This document shows, one piece after another, positions 1 through 11,810 of a stretch of 64,000 nucleotides of DNA. The translations under genes and the position numbers were made by a program. The stretch covers positions 36,425,366 through 36,489,365 of the forward strand of contig CAIIXF020000001.1 in NCBI GenBank assembly GCA_903813345.2, given 5' to 3'. The notes below the pieces were generated by a model. That model saw only the letters and a list, made by a program, of their open reading frames with translations, did not search any database and was not told where the DNA came from. The first letter of the stretch is position 1. Each line of letters opens with the position of its first letter. Origin of the DNA: Owenia fusiformis (lineage: Eukaryota; Annelida; Polychaeta; Sabellida; Oweniidae).

Positions 1-109
1 TGGTCATAGACCCACACATAAGCATAACTCAGTTAGCTCTATCTAATCTAATGTAATATTAAATGTAATATAATATTTTATATTTTATACATTAATTTTG
101 TTTCTCCAG

Positions 110-347
110 AAATCGAGATCCATGTCCCGAAGTTCCATGGTAACTCATATCTACAATACAATGGCTTAAGGCGCACAGCCCTGACTTACACCGATATTGA
201 TATTGTCTTTAAACCAGAGAAGAGGGATGGACTTATACTTTACAATGGCTATACACTTGACAGAACTGGTGATTTCATATCACTGGCCTTGCAAGATGGA
301 TTTGTTGAATTTCGATTTGATTTAGGCACAGGCCCAGCAATTATAAG
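110..347 (+). CDS. AGRN: Agrin-like exon: first half of LG2
   Basis: Acceptor tttctccag, donor AG|gtagg. The exon enters in phase 1 and leaves in phase 2. It encodes the first strands of a laminin G fold, including DGLILYNGYTLDRTGDFISL and VEFRFDLGTGPAII, the conserved DG-L-YNG / DFISLAL / GxVEFRFDLGxGPA pattern. An upstream exon must exist left of the window. Confidence 0.88.
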
Positions 348-3300
348 GTAGGATATAAAATATTCTAGTCACACATCAAATAATATGGCATACTTTTGAT
401 GGAACTGTTTGTATAGTAGAGAATATTTTCATACATAGAACTAAAACTTAAGTACGTGTGTGAATATAACTAAAAATGAACACCTCAAAATGGCACCATT
501 ATCTGGTCCACATTTCTTGGATATCCCATTGATTCCACTGTTTCTGGAGTCTCCTAAGTGTACATTTCTCAATGAGAGTATTATACCTGTAGTATACCTG
601 TGTTCACAACTACTTGTAGTGTTCAATTGTGACGTGTTTTACTATGCATAATTCGAATTCATTTTAGGAGCAAAGAAGTCATTGATCTTGGCAAGTGGCA
701 TGAAGTGAAGATCTCTCGTACTGGACGTGAAGGCTACATGCAGGTTGATAAACAGGATAGGGTGGAGGGGATGTCTATGGGGGCTTACGTTCAGCTCACT
801 CTCCTACAAGACTTGTTTCTAGGGGGACATAGGAACTTTGACGAAACCAATAAATACACAGCTGCTACAGATGGATTCACTGGATGTATACAGAAAGTGA
901 GAAATTTTAAAAGTAATAGTGATTTTGAGATGAACTCTTACTCATTCATTTATATCAGAATGTGGTACAGAGTAAAGCTACAAAGACAAAACACAGCAAA
1001 AAACACATTTAAGAGTCAAAAGAAAACAGTGAACTAAGTACCAGTGCATTAACATTATACATTTATGTTATTTCATAAAACCATCATATACATTTTCTAA
1101 GCAGATAAACTATGATACTATAGTATATTGGGAGAATGTTTTATTTCCAAACATTGTTGTTAGCTGTTTGTGATTTTAAAGAAAATAAAAAGCCTCGTAC
1201 CAGCCCTCTGCCAAAACAAAATAATGCAAAACATAAAATATAATTTTTTAGAACCAAGTAACATATTTTTATAAGATGCATACATATAGAATAATCCATA
1301 TCCTATGTATGCCTTGGAACAGTTTGACAACAATTTCCTTTAATTTTAAATCTTATAGTATTAATCATTTTCAGGTAACAATAAATGACAAACCTCTAAA
1401 GTTGTTTGATGAGCTATTCTATGGTATAAATGTAGAGAACTGTGACCATCCATGTGTTACACAGCCATGTATCAATGGTGGCCACTGTGTGCCTTTCAAG
1501 GACTTCTACAAGTGTAGCTGCCCATTGGGCTTTGAGAGTGAGCAGTGTGAATTCAGTAAGTGCATTAAGGCTCCTGCATACATCACCACTGTGATTAAAG
1601 ACTCTTCCTTCACTCCTAACATCTTCTTTGTGGCTAGAGAATCCTGTTCCTCTCCCAGCTTCTACATTGAAATTAAATGTGTCCGGCCCAAATCCTTCTG
1701 TTTCACTCTTACAATCATATAAAAGCTCTCCATGGACAATGTAAATCCTAGTTTTTCTTAAGTCCTCGTAATGATCAAAGACACAAACAAAAGCTCTTTA
1801 CTTACTCTTTTAAGTCTGCTTTCCAAACAAAGAAAAATATCAAAAAATATGAAGCCTCAAAAATATGGGGAAGCATTTTGTTTTATAATAATTTCAAGTT
1901 GACAAGTAAATATTGATAAATAATAAAAAAAAATATGTGAATACTATAACTCAGACAGTCTGCATCTTTATTTACAGGAGTTAGTGAACCCATATTAGTG
2001 CCAATGTTCCAAGGGGAGAGTTATTTGCTTTATTCTGATAAAGAACTCAATGAAAGGTAGGTTTATATACCACATGCAATATACTACCATTATTTTTCAT
2101 TAAAAATATCTTTAACATTTAGTATCTCTTATGTGGACAAGGTAAATATGTATGATGTATGATCTATCCATAGCTATCAAGAATTAAATACCATAAGTCC
2201 ATGTGACGTTACAGTAATGGTAATTGTTGTGGGGTGTGGGTCAGAGTCTCAGTGCCTAGATTTAACCTTATTGGACTTCATATTTGAAGATCCAGTTTTC
2301 ACTGTTGTTAAATGTTGATGTCAAATAAGATCATGCTCGAATGTCAATGAGTAAAACCCCTACTTGCATGTTAAGCAGAATTAGTTTTGAAAATACTAGG
2401 TAATCAGACTTTTTCTGCCATTTGTTATTATAAAATTGCAAACAAACATGTCAAGGAAATCATATTTCCATAAATGATTGTAAAATAGGTCCCCAACAAA
2501 GAATTAATCTATAGTAATAATTTGTGTGTGGATGACCACACAAAAGTCAATGTAGTAAAGTTGTACACATCTAATTTCCTACCAGGGTGGCAGGAAACAA
2601 GATAGACATCCAAATTAAGATGAAGACATCAACTCCTGATGGTTTGATATTCTGGAGCTCCCATGGGGACCTGTCATCATCAGCAGATTATATAGCATTA
2701 GGTATGTAGTTAATAATGATGTACGGTAAAACCTGTACAAGTGGAACACCTTAGGTAACTCAAAATAGTGGTCCATATTCAAGGTGTTCAACCAACAGAT
2801 GCCTTGGAAGTTTTCCACTTACAGAGGTGTTCTATTCACAGAGGTTTTTCTACTTTAGAGGATTTACTGTACTATTAAATTAGATCTTTGAAAATAAATG
2901 ATAGATTTTTTTATAAGATCAGAAAAAGTAATTAGCTTAAGAAACTTATCCTTAAACCTACAGAGTGGAAATAGCATTGATGATAATATGTTTATTTTAG
3001 GGCTATCTGGGGGACATATTAGGTTTAGCTATAACCTTGGTAGTGGTGAAGTAATCATACAGGACAACCACACACGTATTGATGATGGCAAATGGCACAA
3101 GATAAAGGCTCAGAGGTAAGGATCACTACAAGATTCAGGATTATTGAGTTGAAGTGGTACCCTATCATTGAAGCCTCCATTTTTGTGACAAGGAGTCACC
3201 AATTTGTATTTATTTTTTTGTGGACAGTTTTCGGCATTTTGTGGTCAGGATCTATAACAAATGACAGGTGGTGACATTTTGCATATTAATGCCTTGCTGG

Positions 3301-4165
3301 TTGTTATTGTTCAGCATCTGTAACAAATTGTTGCAGATTTGAATCCAATTTTTGCAGCCAGGTGATGGCATTTTGTTATGTAAACGCCTTGTTAATACGT
3401 ATGTATTTCCATCCAGCTTATCTTTTCAAAATGAAAGCTCGAGGTATACATACACTTACTTTATTAACATAGATGGCATTAATCAGGACTCTGCATCTAC
3501 TGTATTAGGATAATAAGTAAATAACAGTGTATTCTTATGTTCATCTTGTACTTTCAGAGTAAACCAGATAGGGTATGTAGAGATAGATGGCAAAGATGTA
3601 GTGGAGGGCACATCACCGGGGAGATTAAAGCAGTTACAGACAGATGGTGCTCTTTATATAGGTAATTATAAAGTATACAAAAATCATCATTGATATTGCT
3701 GGTCAGAAATACATAATATGTGATATGTCTACAATTTCAATATGAGAGTAAAAATTCCACACCAGGTATGTTTTCTAATTATGATTTTATTTTGTTAAAC
3801 TAATGATAATACAAATAAATTGCATCATACAAAACTGCTGTAAAATCATTTTTTCACCCAGTCATTGGTGTATTTTGCAGGTGGCATTCCAGACATGGTG
3901 CATAGGACACACTCAGTAATTGGTATATTTAATTGGTATATTTTGCAGGTGGCATTCCAGACATGGTGCATAGGACACACCCAGTAATTGGTATATTTAA
4001 TTGGTATATTTTGCAGGTGGCATTCCAGACATGGTGCATAGGACACACCGCAAGTATACAAAAGGCTTTATAGGTTGTATACATCAACTGACCCTGGCTA
4101 CAGACTATCATGTACAGCTCACAGGGGAGGCATCCGATGGACAGAATATTCAGCCTTGTTCTTAA
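110..4165 (+). CDS. AGRN: Agrin-like proteoglycan, C-terminal part (8 exons)
   Basis: Spliced coding region: 110-347, 668-896, 1375-1555, 1978-2056, 2586-2701, 3001-3115, 3558-3661, 4017-4165. All junctions are AG/GT and all phases agree, giving 402 residues and a TAA. Domain order is laminin G (about residues 1-175), one EGF with six Cys (about 178-215), then laminin G (about 216-402). Agrin is a secreted basement-membrane heparan sulphate proteoglycan whose LG domains bind cell-surface receptors and, in vertebrates, organise the neuromuscular synapse. The single EGF between the last two LG domains, and LG3 motifs such as QLQTDGALYIGG and GFIGC, fit agrin; perlecan has two EGFs there. The 5' end is outside the window. 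The assignment rests on recalled family sequence; a perlecan-like protein is the main alternative. Confidence 0.85.
668..896 (+). CDS. AGRN: Agrin-like exon: second half of LG2
   Basis: Acceptor attttag, donor AAA|gtgaga, phase 2 in and phase 0 out. It encodes the end of the LG domain: GKWHEVKISRTGREGYMQVD, then LFLGGHRNF and the closing GFTGCI. This is where the vertebrate y (A) splice site (KSRK) lies in LG2; no such insert is seen in this exon. Reading runs open past the donor to 1037, but that part has no LG similarity. Confidence 0.88.
1375..1555 (+). CDS. AGRN: Agrin-like exon: end of LG2 and EGF domain
   Basis: Acceptor atttttcag after a pyrimidine-rich tract, donor TTCA|gtaagt, phase 0 in and phase 1 out. 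It starts with VTINDKPLKLFDELFYGINV (last LG strands), followed by a complete six-Cys EGF module: CDHPC, CINGGHC, CSCPLGFESEQC. The EGF is single, which is the argument for agrin over perlecan. Confidence 0.88.
1978..2056 (+). CDS. AGRN: Agrin-like exon: start of LG3
   Basis: Acceptor tttacag, donor AAAG|gtaggt, phase 1 in and phase 2 out. It encodes PILVPMFQGESYLLYSD, the first strand of LG3. Its 3' border falls where vertebrate agrin carries the z (B) alternative inserts, so the following 529-bp intron is of special interest (see findings). Confidence 0.82.
2586..2701 (+). CDS. AGRN: Agrin-like exon: LG3, second segment
   Basis: Acceptor ttcctaccag, donor TTAG|gtatgt, phase 2 in and phase 1 out. 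It encodes KIDIQIKMKTSTPDGLIFWS and SADYIAL, matching the DGL-WS / DYxAL pattern of agrin LG3. The - strand open frame across it is a shadow. Confidence 0.86.
3001..3115 (+). CDS. AGRN: Agrin-like exon: LG3, third segment
   Basis: Acceptor gtttattttag, donor AGAG|gtaagg, phase 1 in and phase 2 out. It encodes SGGHIRFSYNLGSGEVII and DDGKWHKIKAQR, the typical mid-LG sequence (SYNLGS, W-H-I-A-R). Confidence 0.88.
3558..3661 (+). CDS. AGRN: Agrin-like exon: LG3, fourth segment
   Basis: Acceptor tactttcag, donor ATAG|gtaatt, phase 2 in and phase 1 out. It encodes VNQIGYVEIDGKDVVEGTSP and QLQTDGALYIG. The QLxTDGAL-GG motif is close to vertebrate agrin LG3. Confidence 0.88.
3859..4048 (+). repeat. 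68-bp tandem triplication at the agrin last-exon acceptor
   Basis: Three copies of a unit spanning the intron end (tattttgcag) and the first exon bases (gtggcattccagacatggtg) start their exon part at 3881, 3949 and 4017, exactly 68 bp apart. Copies 2 and 3 are almost identical; copy 1 lacks about 22 bp of the intronic part. This gives three equivalent 3' splice sites; only the third continues in frame to the normal stop. Confidence 0.95.
4017..4165 (+). CDS. AGRN: Agrin-like terminal exon: end of LG3 and stop
   Basis: Third acceptor (ttttgcag) of the triplicated region, phase 1 in. It encodes GGIPDMVHRT, KGFIGCIHQL with the closing LG cysteine, and the C-terminus ending QNIQPCS before TAA (4163-4165). 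Ending a few residues after a final Cys is typical for agrin and perlecan. Acceptors at 3881 or 3949 would hit stops at 3985 and 4071 and lose the GFIGC motif. Confidence 0.87.
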
Positions 4166-5016
4166 CATTCACCACCTAAGAGGTCAACCTTATTCTTAAT
4201 AACTCTATTGACAAAAGGATGCAATTGATGGATAAAATATCCAGCCATGAATATTCTGAATAACCAGCCATCCTCTAAACAGCCTCAAGGGGAGATGGCT
4301 AATGGATAGAACTCCAAGCTTCTTTGTCAGATCATGGGATATTCACTCATGATATCATCAGTCATGTGATCATTGTGTTCAAACATGAACTTACTAAGCT
4401 TCAACTTACAAACTAAGTATTATTTGCCAGTTGGCACTCAGAAATTATTTTACATTCTGGAAGTGTTCTTTTTATTTCAAAACTAAATTTCCAACCAATG
4501 AATATGGAGCAACTTATACCGTGAGAATCAAGATGCATGTAAGAGCATTAATGCATAAATATTGAGCATAATCCAAAACTGTTATTTTAAATGCAAAGCA
4601 ATTTTAAAATACCAATAACCTCATTTCAAAGGGCAATATATATTGTATATTGGACCAAGGGCCGAAGGGGAACATTACCGGGCTGAAATATTCATTTTGG
4701 CCCACCACTATGATGTCACATATTGCTCAGGTCAATAAAATATGAGCCTAAAAACTAGTACTTATACCCTAAGAACAGGCAGACATGAAGAATTTCAAAA
4801 GCTTCAGGGGCTCTTTCCATTTTTTATTAATCATTTTGAACCCTTTTCAATATCCCCAGTTGAAATTTCATTTGGCAAAATGTTTGAGAAACTATGTAAA
4901 TATATTTTGTAAAACATTGTCATATCTTCATTTTGCCGAGATTATATTAAACTTTAGTATGTCAACATTTTTACATGTTCAGTTGGTGTGTGGTCTTAGT
5001 GTATTAAAAAATGAGT

Positions 5017-5140
5017 TTTGCTGTAAAAGGACCACCCTACCAGGAGATTTTTTACATTTGCTGTAAAAGGACCACCCTACCAGGAGATCTTTTAAATTTG
5101 CTATAAAAGGACCACCCTACCAGAAGATCTTTTACATTTG
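5017..5140 (+). repeat. 40-bp tandem repeat, 3 copies
   Basis: The unit ctgtaaaaggaccaccctac plus a T-rich half starts at 5021, 5061 and 5101, with few differences between copies. It lies in the probable 3' UTR of the agrin-like gene. Confidence 0.93.
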
Positions 5141-5362
5141 ATGGTACATTAATTTGGTACCTCAAAATAGTGTTCTACTTGGAACGGATACCACTTACAT
5201 ACATGTACATGTATGTTCACTTTGTATTGCTGATGACAGGACTTTGAAAGCTTTGACTTAATAGGTGTTTCACAGGTTTTACTGTTAGTATATTCTGAGA
5301 ATAACAGAAGATGTCATAGTGATATAACACTGGAGAGACTCGGCCAATTTACAACTAATGTA

Positions 5363-5442
5363 GTACACCCCTCTTCATAAGTGTGGCAACTAGAGGTCCC
5401 AGTTTGGATCACCAGTTGCCAAACTTATGGAGGGAGTGTACA
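5363..5442. mobile_element. 80-bp fold-back mini-element
   Basis: Both ends carry the same terminal inverted repeat: gtacacccctcttcataag...ggcaac at the left, and gttgccaaacttatggaggg with agtgtac at the right. The same terminus bounds the 1.5-kb element at 23453-24991, so this is probably an internally deleted member of that family. It lies in the probable 3' UTR of the agrin-like gene. Confidence 0.75.
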
Positions 5443-5844
5443 TAGTATTGTCACTAGAGGGTCATGTACTATATAGGGTTGTATTATCTCAACACCATGG
5501 ACACAAATAGCGAAAGTAGTGTTTTTTTGTCTACTAGATAGAATAAACATTATAAGTATGATATAATATATAAATATTATTAAATATGTATAAATTATTG
5601 AATTTTGTACATTTTGTATATATTATAAATGTATGTCTTATGCGAGTGCAATAGAATCATATAATTACATCAACACCAAGCATCAGAAATGATGCTGTTC
5701 TTTAAACGCTTATTGTACAGTTCTTATATAATACAATAAATATGTCTGGTGAAAATGTAACTCATTGTGAATTTTGTCATTTGATTATGTCTTACAAAAT
5801 AAGATCTGTTGTATTTATATCTTGTAAGAAATTATGACTGGAAC

Positions 5845-5850
5845 AATAAA
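5845..5850 (+). promoter_or_regulatory. Candidate polyadenylation signal of the agrin-like gene
   Basis: AATAAA followed about 15 bases later by a G/T-rich stretch. An alternative AATAAA is at 5735. Chosen by motif only. Confidence 0.35.
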
Positions 5851-5870
5851 CTGAAAGTTCTTGGTGTTCA

Positions 5871-8800
5871 CATAATAGTTTACAATTTGCATATGTTACA
5901 ACTCTCAGTTCGTATGTTATCAAATAATATGTGATTCTCATCACACACGTCACAATATATGTATGTGACTAATAGCTTGAAAAACAGCAAATCCGCGGAT
6001 TAGGGAATCCCAAAGAATAAAACATATTTTATCAAAATCACTCATCAGTAGCCCATAGAATTTTGCACCAAATTCAATCACTGGTGTTGAACATTAAGAT
6101 AGAATACCCTTATTGGCATATTTACTTATTGATATTCGGTCTAAAACATGTATTTCAATTAATTTCTTGTATTTGTTATGTTTTTTAATGATTTTACACT
6201 ACTCTATTCGCTGGGATGTGAAGTTTAGTCAATTAAGAAAAACGCTTTTTTGTTATTGAAATTCGAGTGAACGTGATACTGGGATAAGATATGCATATTT
6301 CTAATTGTACTTTGATTTATAGCATTGGCCTTATTTGTCGCCAAAATAACTAGACATACGGTACATCAAAACTGTTCCGGTGTCAACGTTTATATAGACC
6401 GTCCTGGAAAATATTGTCCGGGACTATATTATCTAGAATAACAAGGCCGATGGACTATATTTCCTTAGTTATTTAGTCCGTTTGCTAGAACTGGGTGTCT
6501 GGGGTGGACTTTAAGTACCAAAATATGGTCTCTAACTTGTCACACCGGACCATATTTTCTGGTTATAAATGTCAATAGACATGTATATAAATGAAGTCTC
6601 TGTGTAATTAATAGTTCATTGATATACAAAACCGTTCATGTAATACTGCAATGTCACCCAAAACCAAGGGAATATTATTTTAGAATTTTATTTTATTCTT
6701 TCACAAACAAAAATCAAACAGGTGTGATGATTCCCGTGGTGCTAAATCTCTAGTTATACTTCAAGTCAGCGAATCGAGTGCAATTATGCATGACAATATG
6801 TTTACATATTCTAATATTTAAAATGTATATACTACAAATGGAACTATACTGCCCAGTTTTTATTATAAAGTCCCCTGGACATATATAACCAGAAAAGTAA
6901 GGATAAGTTGTCTCGGGGACAGAGGCAATGTGCGTTAATATTAAGAGTAATCTCATGAAAACGAGGAAACGAATGTGCCAATGCATTTTATGCAGAATAT
7001 GGTAAAGAAAAATAGAAGAGTGGGAGTCGATCCACACCATAGGCAACAGCCAGAAGACCGTTCTAACCACTATACCAACGATGGTTGGATGCAAGCAGTG
7101 TTTTTTAATTCATTCATAAGATATCAAATAAGTATATATGACAGTACTACTATAGTACGACATCTATACATTTAAAAAATAAAGATAACAGATAGCACTA
7201 TATAAAATCCCATGATTAATACAATATCATAAACCTATTAAACATACATATCAGTTGTTTTAATTCGTTTTAACCTGTTATCATAGGTTTATGTATAAGA
7301 CATAATTATAACAATGAATGATACGGACTTTTTTGGAGTTTCTCCTCTGATACTTGTATAATTTGTTATCAGCTGTTATCAGCTGTTATATTCCATCTGG
7401 TTCAACTGGGAAAAACATATTATACTGGATGATACATTTCTCTGCTCTTGCGTATAATTTGTTTACATTAGGTTACATGTTGTTGACACAACGTGTTGAC
7501 ACTATCTTGTTGACATAGACATATTGAGTGTTTTAATAAAAGCGGGTATTGATAAATTAAATTTTGACATTTGAAAGTTGTAATGAATTAATATAAATGA
7601 TTTTTCAAAATAAGTCACCAGAAGTGATTAGTGCAGCAGTTGAAAGATATATTTTAGTTTTAGCATTTATAACGTGCTTGCAAAAACACGGGCGCCCATT
7701 TAGATTATTAGCGGTTTTATTATAATATTGGATTGCTTCAATACGCTCCATGAAAGAAAAATGTGGGCACTTTATTAATTGAAATCAATATGTCTTAATA
7801 TTAAAGCTACATTGTTAACGGAGACAACGTAAGACTGCGACATTTTAACCCATTTCAAAATTCGGTGTTTTTATTTTCCATAACTGCTACTAGTATTTGT
7901 GTGCCATAGTTATCTCAGCTTTCGGGAATCACGGTTATCGTGATTTAAGGGCAGTTTAAAAAATATACAAGGCGATGGTTCAAAATGGACAATTTTCAAA
8001 ACTGCTCAACTTCACGTTTTTAAAGAATGCTTGCCCGGCGAGGGGTTTGCTATTGCGAGAGAACAAAAACTTTGAATTAGGATTTTTCCTAATACTTAAT
8101 CATTAATACTTAATCATTAATCAACAACTTTTTAAACCGTCTCTCTGATTAAATATCATGCCAATTAATACCACGATTGTGTTGACAGGATTTAATGCGA
8201 TATGTATGGAATAATAATTTAATGAACTCAATTAGTCTAAATGATAAATAAGTTCATAATTTAGTCTTGGCTGACTAGTCTTGTATCATCAGAGTTGGAT
8301 TGCGAATACCTCCCTAAATCAAATATTTATAATTGTTTTTATGTCTCTGATCCAACCACTAAAGTTTAAAAGGAAGACTATAGTGTCCCGTGAATTCATT
8401 ATAATCATCTTAGACAATAGTGAAGCGGTACAATCGTGGGAGTGTTAATTAATCGGAATGCAAGTTTGATACAAAATAACTCCTGGATCAAATATTTAAA
8501 TTTTACTAGAGTGCGGGGAGTGGAAACGAGTCTCCATTCAAGCACTAAATATCAAAAGAAAGATTTCAGTACCCCTTAACTTCGCTCCCGGACTTCACTA
8601 TTCACCACCTCCCCCCCCTTCCCCAATTATCTTTTATGCCCCAGATTGTTCGTTTCTGTGCCCCCCCCTGTCCATGGCAAGTAAGTAATCTATGTGTATA
8701 TCGGCTCCCTCCCAATGGTGGGCAAAACCAGATGCAGGCATAGACATTGACAAGGTGAGGGGATTAAAAATAAAAATAGTTTTATTTTAGGATCTGACTG

Positions 8801-10510
8801 AAATGTTTTGGCACTGTTCAACGAAGCGGTTTAAGGAATTAGAGGCAGAAATAATTCCTAGATGACCTGTCTTTACTGTAATCAAGATGCTACCTAACCG
8901 CAGTTTTAAAAGTTATCTATCTTTTGTGATAATCTAATACTACTTATAGATTGGTTTTCCAAATGTAAGACCCCGTATAAGACCCTTGTCTCTGATTGTG
9001 AAACATGTGTATGCATCAAATCCGAGGAATATTACATTATGTGAAACAATTCCAAAATGTTTTGTCTTGAACTCAATCAAATAGCAATATATTTCAACAT
9101 GTGGAAATTGTTTATTAACGTAATGTCGGGCACTATAGGTGAACGGGTTTTCAGTTTTGCTCTTTTTTGTCCTTTTGTCCTCATTTTTTGTCACACTTAA
9201 TTTGTGTGCCTTATTTATTTGGACTTTGAATTTGAAAGGGTGAATTCACATCCAATAAAGAACACAATTACCCTTCGCATTCTTACATTGTCCGCATGTC
9301 AACCAAACGGCGACCGCACGGTCAGCCTGCCTTTCGCACCTCTCATACACGTGTACAAATTCTAAGATCATATTAATTACCATTGATTCCTCGTTTTCAA
9401 TCCCTGGTTTTCAAAGCCCGTTAGATGTCAATTAATGGAGATTTTTAAATGTGCTTTCATTAAACAGCCAGGAAAACTATTTTTCATTTCCCAGGAATCA
9501 CATAATCCGTCAAAATTCATTTAATTTAAAATGTATCTAATATATACAATCAGACAGACTGGCTATTCTAATCCGTTATGAAAAGCCATTTGTTTTCTCC
9601 TCTACAGGATGTTTCTGCGGAAGTTAATTTGTTTATCTTAGTGTTTAGAGGCAATGTCCTTTGACGCTTTCGTGAAATAAATGAACTCTGTGATGGACTA
9701 CAATTGTATATTTTTACAGGAACAGTTACCCGAAGTAGACCACTGTTACATTATTTTCATTTTAGGTCTCTCTAATTAGTTGCATTGCAGAAGTCTAATA
9801 TTATTCTCTCCTGTGCCGAAGGTACTTATACCCGTAGCCAAGGGGGGGGGGAATGTTCAAGGAGTCCAACTCAGAATTCGAATTGAATACAAAATAAATT
9901 CATGTAAATACATAATGTCTATCCAAGTCTTCTTGCATTTTCTGAACTTCAAATGCGCCTTTTGATGTGTGATAACAAAATACTAAATAAATACTTAATG
10001 TTACTCCAGCTTGTTTTTATAGTAATTTGGCAATTAAACATGCATAAAGAGATAGCAATGTGTGTACTGTGTACAACCCGAATCCTCTCCCGATCAGGTC
10101 ACGTTTTATATGTCTCTGATGTAATAACTGCCCTGTCAACCCTCATTCATTAGGCGTGATTGTTACGCATTTGCTGGAAAAATAGAAATCACGCATCAAC
10201 CCCTCCCCCTGGCTACGGGCCTGCCTATAACCTATAATACTCATATATTAAAACAAATATTAATTGATCCGTCTGTCTGATTAGATTTTGTTCCCTGACT
10301 CAAACCAGAGACATATAAAACATATATATTTTATATGTCTCTGCTCAAACAAAGTCAACCCCGATTTCAGTTCTTAATTCTTCACTTGAAACGATATACC
10401 CAACATGATACAACATTAATTTGGATTAATTATACATATATAAAGCCTATTGTTATCAAAACCCAAAAATCCTCATCATATAGATATAGTTTTATTGATG
10501 ACCAAAAACA
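5871..10510. other. Intergenic, no gene recognised; scattered diverged repeats
   Basis: Short open frames only, none with a recognisable domain. Around 6374-6562 there is a diverged copy of the sequence at 12941-13106 (shared ggtgtca...tttatag...gtcc/ggac blocks). The stretch 9540-9700 resembles 11535-11670 (atcagacagac..., agtgtttag..., gacgctt), an old dispersed repeat. I see nothing else to annotate between 6600 and 9540. Confidence 0.5.
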
Positions 10511-10655
10511 GATATCAGGGGCGTAGCCAGCTTTCAGTCAGGGGGAGGGGGTGCGATCGCCAAAAAGATTTCGGTTTTCAGTCAGGAGGGTACGATTGTG
10601 GCCTGAGCGATCGCACCCATCACAACCCCCCCCCCTGGATACGCCCACGGATATC
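10511..10655. mobile_element. 145-bp inverted-repeat mini-element with GGGGCGTAGCCAG end
   Basis: Begins gatatcaggggcgtagccag and ends ctggatacgcccacggatatc, an imperfect inverted repeat. A second, partial copy starts at 12374 (ggggcgtagtcaactttcag). The interior contains C/G homopolymer runs. The short open frames across it are not convincing genes. Confidence 0.6.
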
Positions 10656-11318
10656 TTGGCAACTTCCACGTTTACCCCCCCCCCCCTTATTATTTTTGCG
10701 CCCCCTCTAAATATCAGACCAATCAGGCGATGAGGCATGGATCAGGATACCCTGACTCCCAAGCTGTGCGACTTCTGGCAACCGCTACACCTATATTCCC
10801 GGGGGAAATGCTTTTTCCTTTGAAAAATTATCAAATATGGTCGTGTGTGGGCAAACACGGAGGAGGAGGAGAGGGGTGCGTGCATTGCGTGCGATCCCTC
10901 ATCAGTTGTGTACCTTATTTTTGTATGAATTTCTCCCGAACAGTTATGCTAGTGGGGTTATAATATTTATTTCTGTTTTCAAATGAAATAATTCCACCCT
11001 TGCCCGATTGGCTATAATGCACGAATCAAATAGCATGGAGATCAGATAATTAAATCAATCAGATGAATTAACTTATTGTTTTCTCTGATTAAAAGGCGGT
11101 TTGAAGCTACTTTTATAGGATTTGTAAATTCGCAATCAGACTGGCTTATTTTAATATTTAGTCAGTGCAAGAGGAGGGGACTATAATGTAGAAAATCGTT
11201 TTGATTTCGACACTAACTGAAATAATTTATCACAATAAATTGTTAAATACGGAAACAGAGACCGGTTTAAAAATGAAAAGAGAGGCAAAAAACTCTATCA
11301 TACAATGTAATTAAAACC

Positions 11319-11510
11319 CGGGAATTAAAAGCAATTTTAGACTGTTAGATCTTCTGTAATCAAGGTGATGTTGGCGGTGCACTTCCACCGTTAGAAAAAC
11401 AAAGACTAAGACAAAGACTATATAGCAATTAATCCTTTTGTAATCATTAAATGTTAAATGTAGATTATTATTATTTCGTTGGACAATGTTCAGACTTCTG
11501 ACCAAGATTT
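11319..11510. repeat. Direct repeat, copy 1 (with 11811-11985)
   Basis: Shares with 11811-11985 the series agcaattttagactgttaga, aggtgatgttgg, acaaagactaagacaaagac and attaatccttttg. The copies are about 490 bp apart and moderately diverged, so this is an old duplication or two insertions of one element. Confidence 0.8.
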
Positions 11511-11810
11511 ATTCATTTATGTTTGTATTTAAAAAATAGTATTTTAATCAGACAGACGTTCTAATTAGTTAGCCTAAATACATTTGTCCATCACCTTGTT
11601 TATTTTAGTGTTTAGCATTGTTTTTCATAACTTGACGCTTCCATGAACAGAATGACTTTGAAATGAGTATTTATAATTTTAGCTTTTATACAGTACGACA
11701 TGCTTATTGTATATTTCTATATGAACGTTGTAGTTACAGTGTGATGTAACATTGCCCCCCCCCCCCAAATTACAGGTATACAACTTTTGGTCGGAATACT
11801 TTAACTTGCG

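Larger units (their letters stand above)
4166..5870 (+). other. Probable 3' UTR of the agrin-like gene
   Basis: Non-coding AT-rich stretch after the stop. AATAAA hexamers on the + strand occur at 4734, 5735 and 5845; the last is followed by a GT-rich stretch (cttggtgttc) that would suit polyadenylation. Extent is inferred, not shown. It contains a 40-bp triple repeat and a small fold-back element. Confidence 0.45.

Noticed and set aside
2615-2818. - strand 67-codon frame
   Set aside because: Shadow of the agrin-like exon 2586-2701.
110-4165. Perlecan (HSPG2/trol/unc-52) as identity of the left gene
   Set aside because: The short end after the last Cys fits both, but perlecan has two EGF modules between its last LG domains, whereas only one is present here. 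LG3 words (QLxTDGALYxGG, DYIAL) are closer to agrin.
3846-4168. Two - strand frames with repeated peptide
   Set aside because: The repeated peptide is the translation of the 68-bp tandem triplication on the wrong strand.
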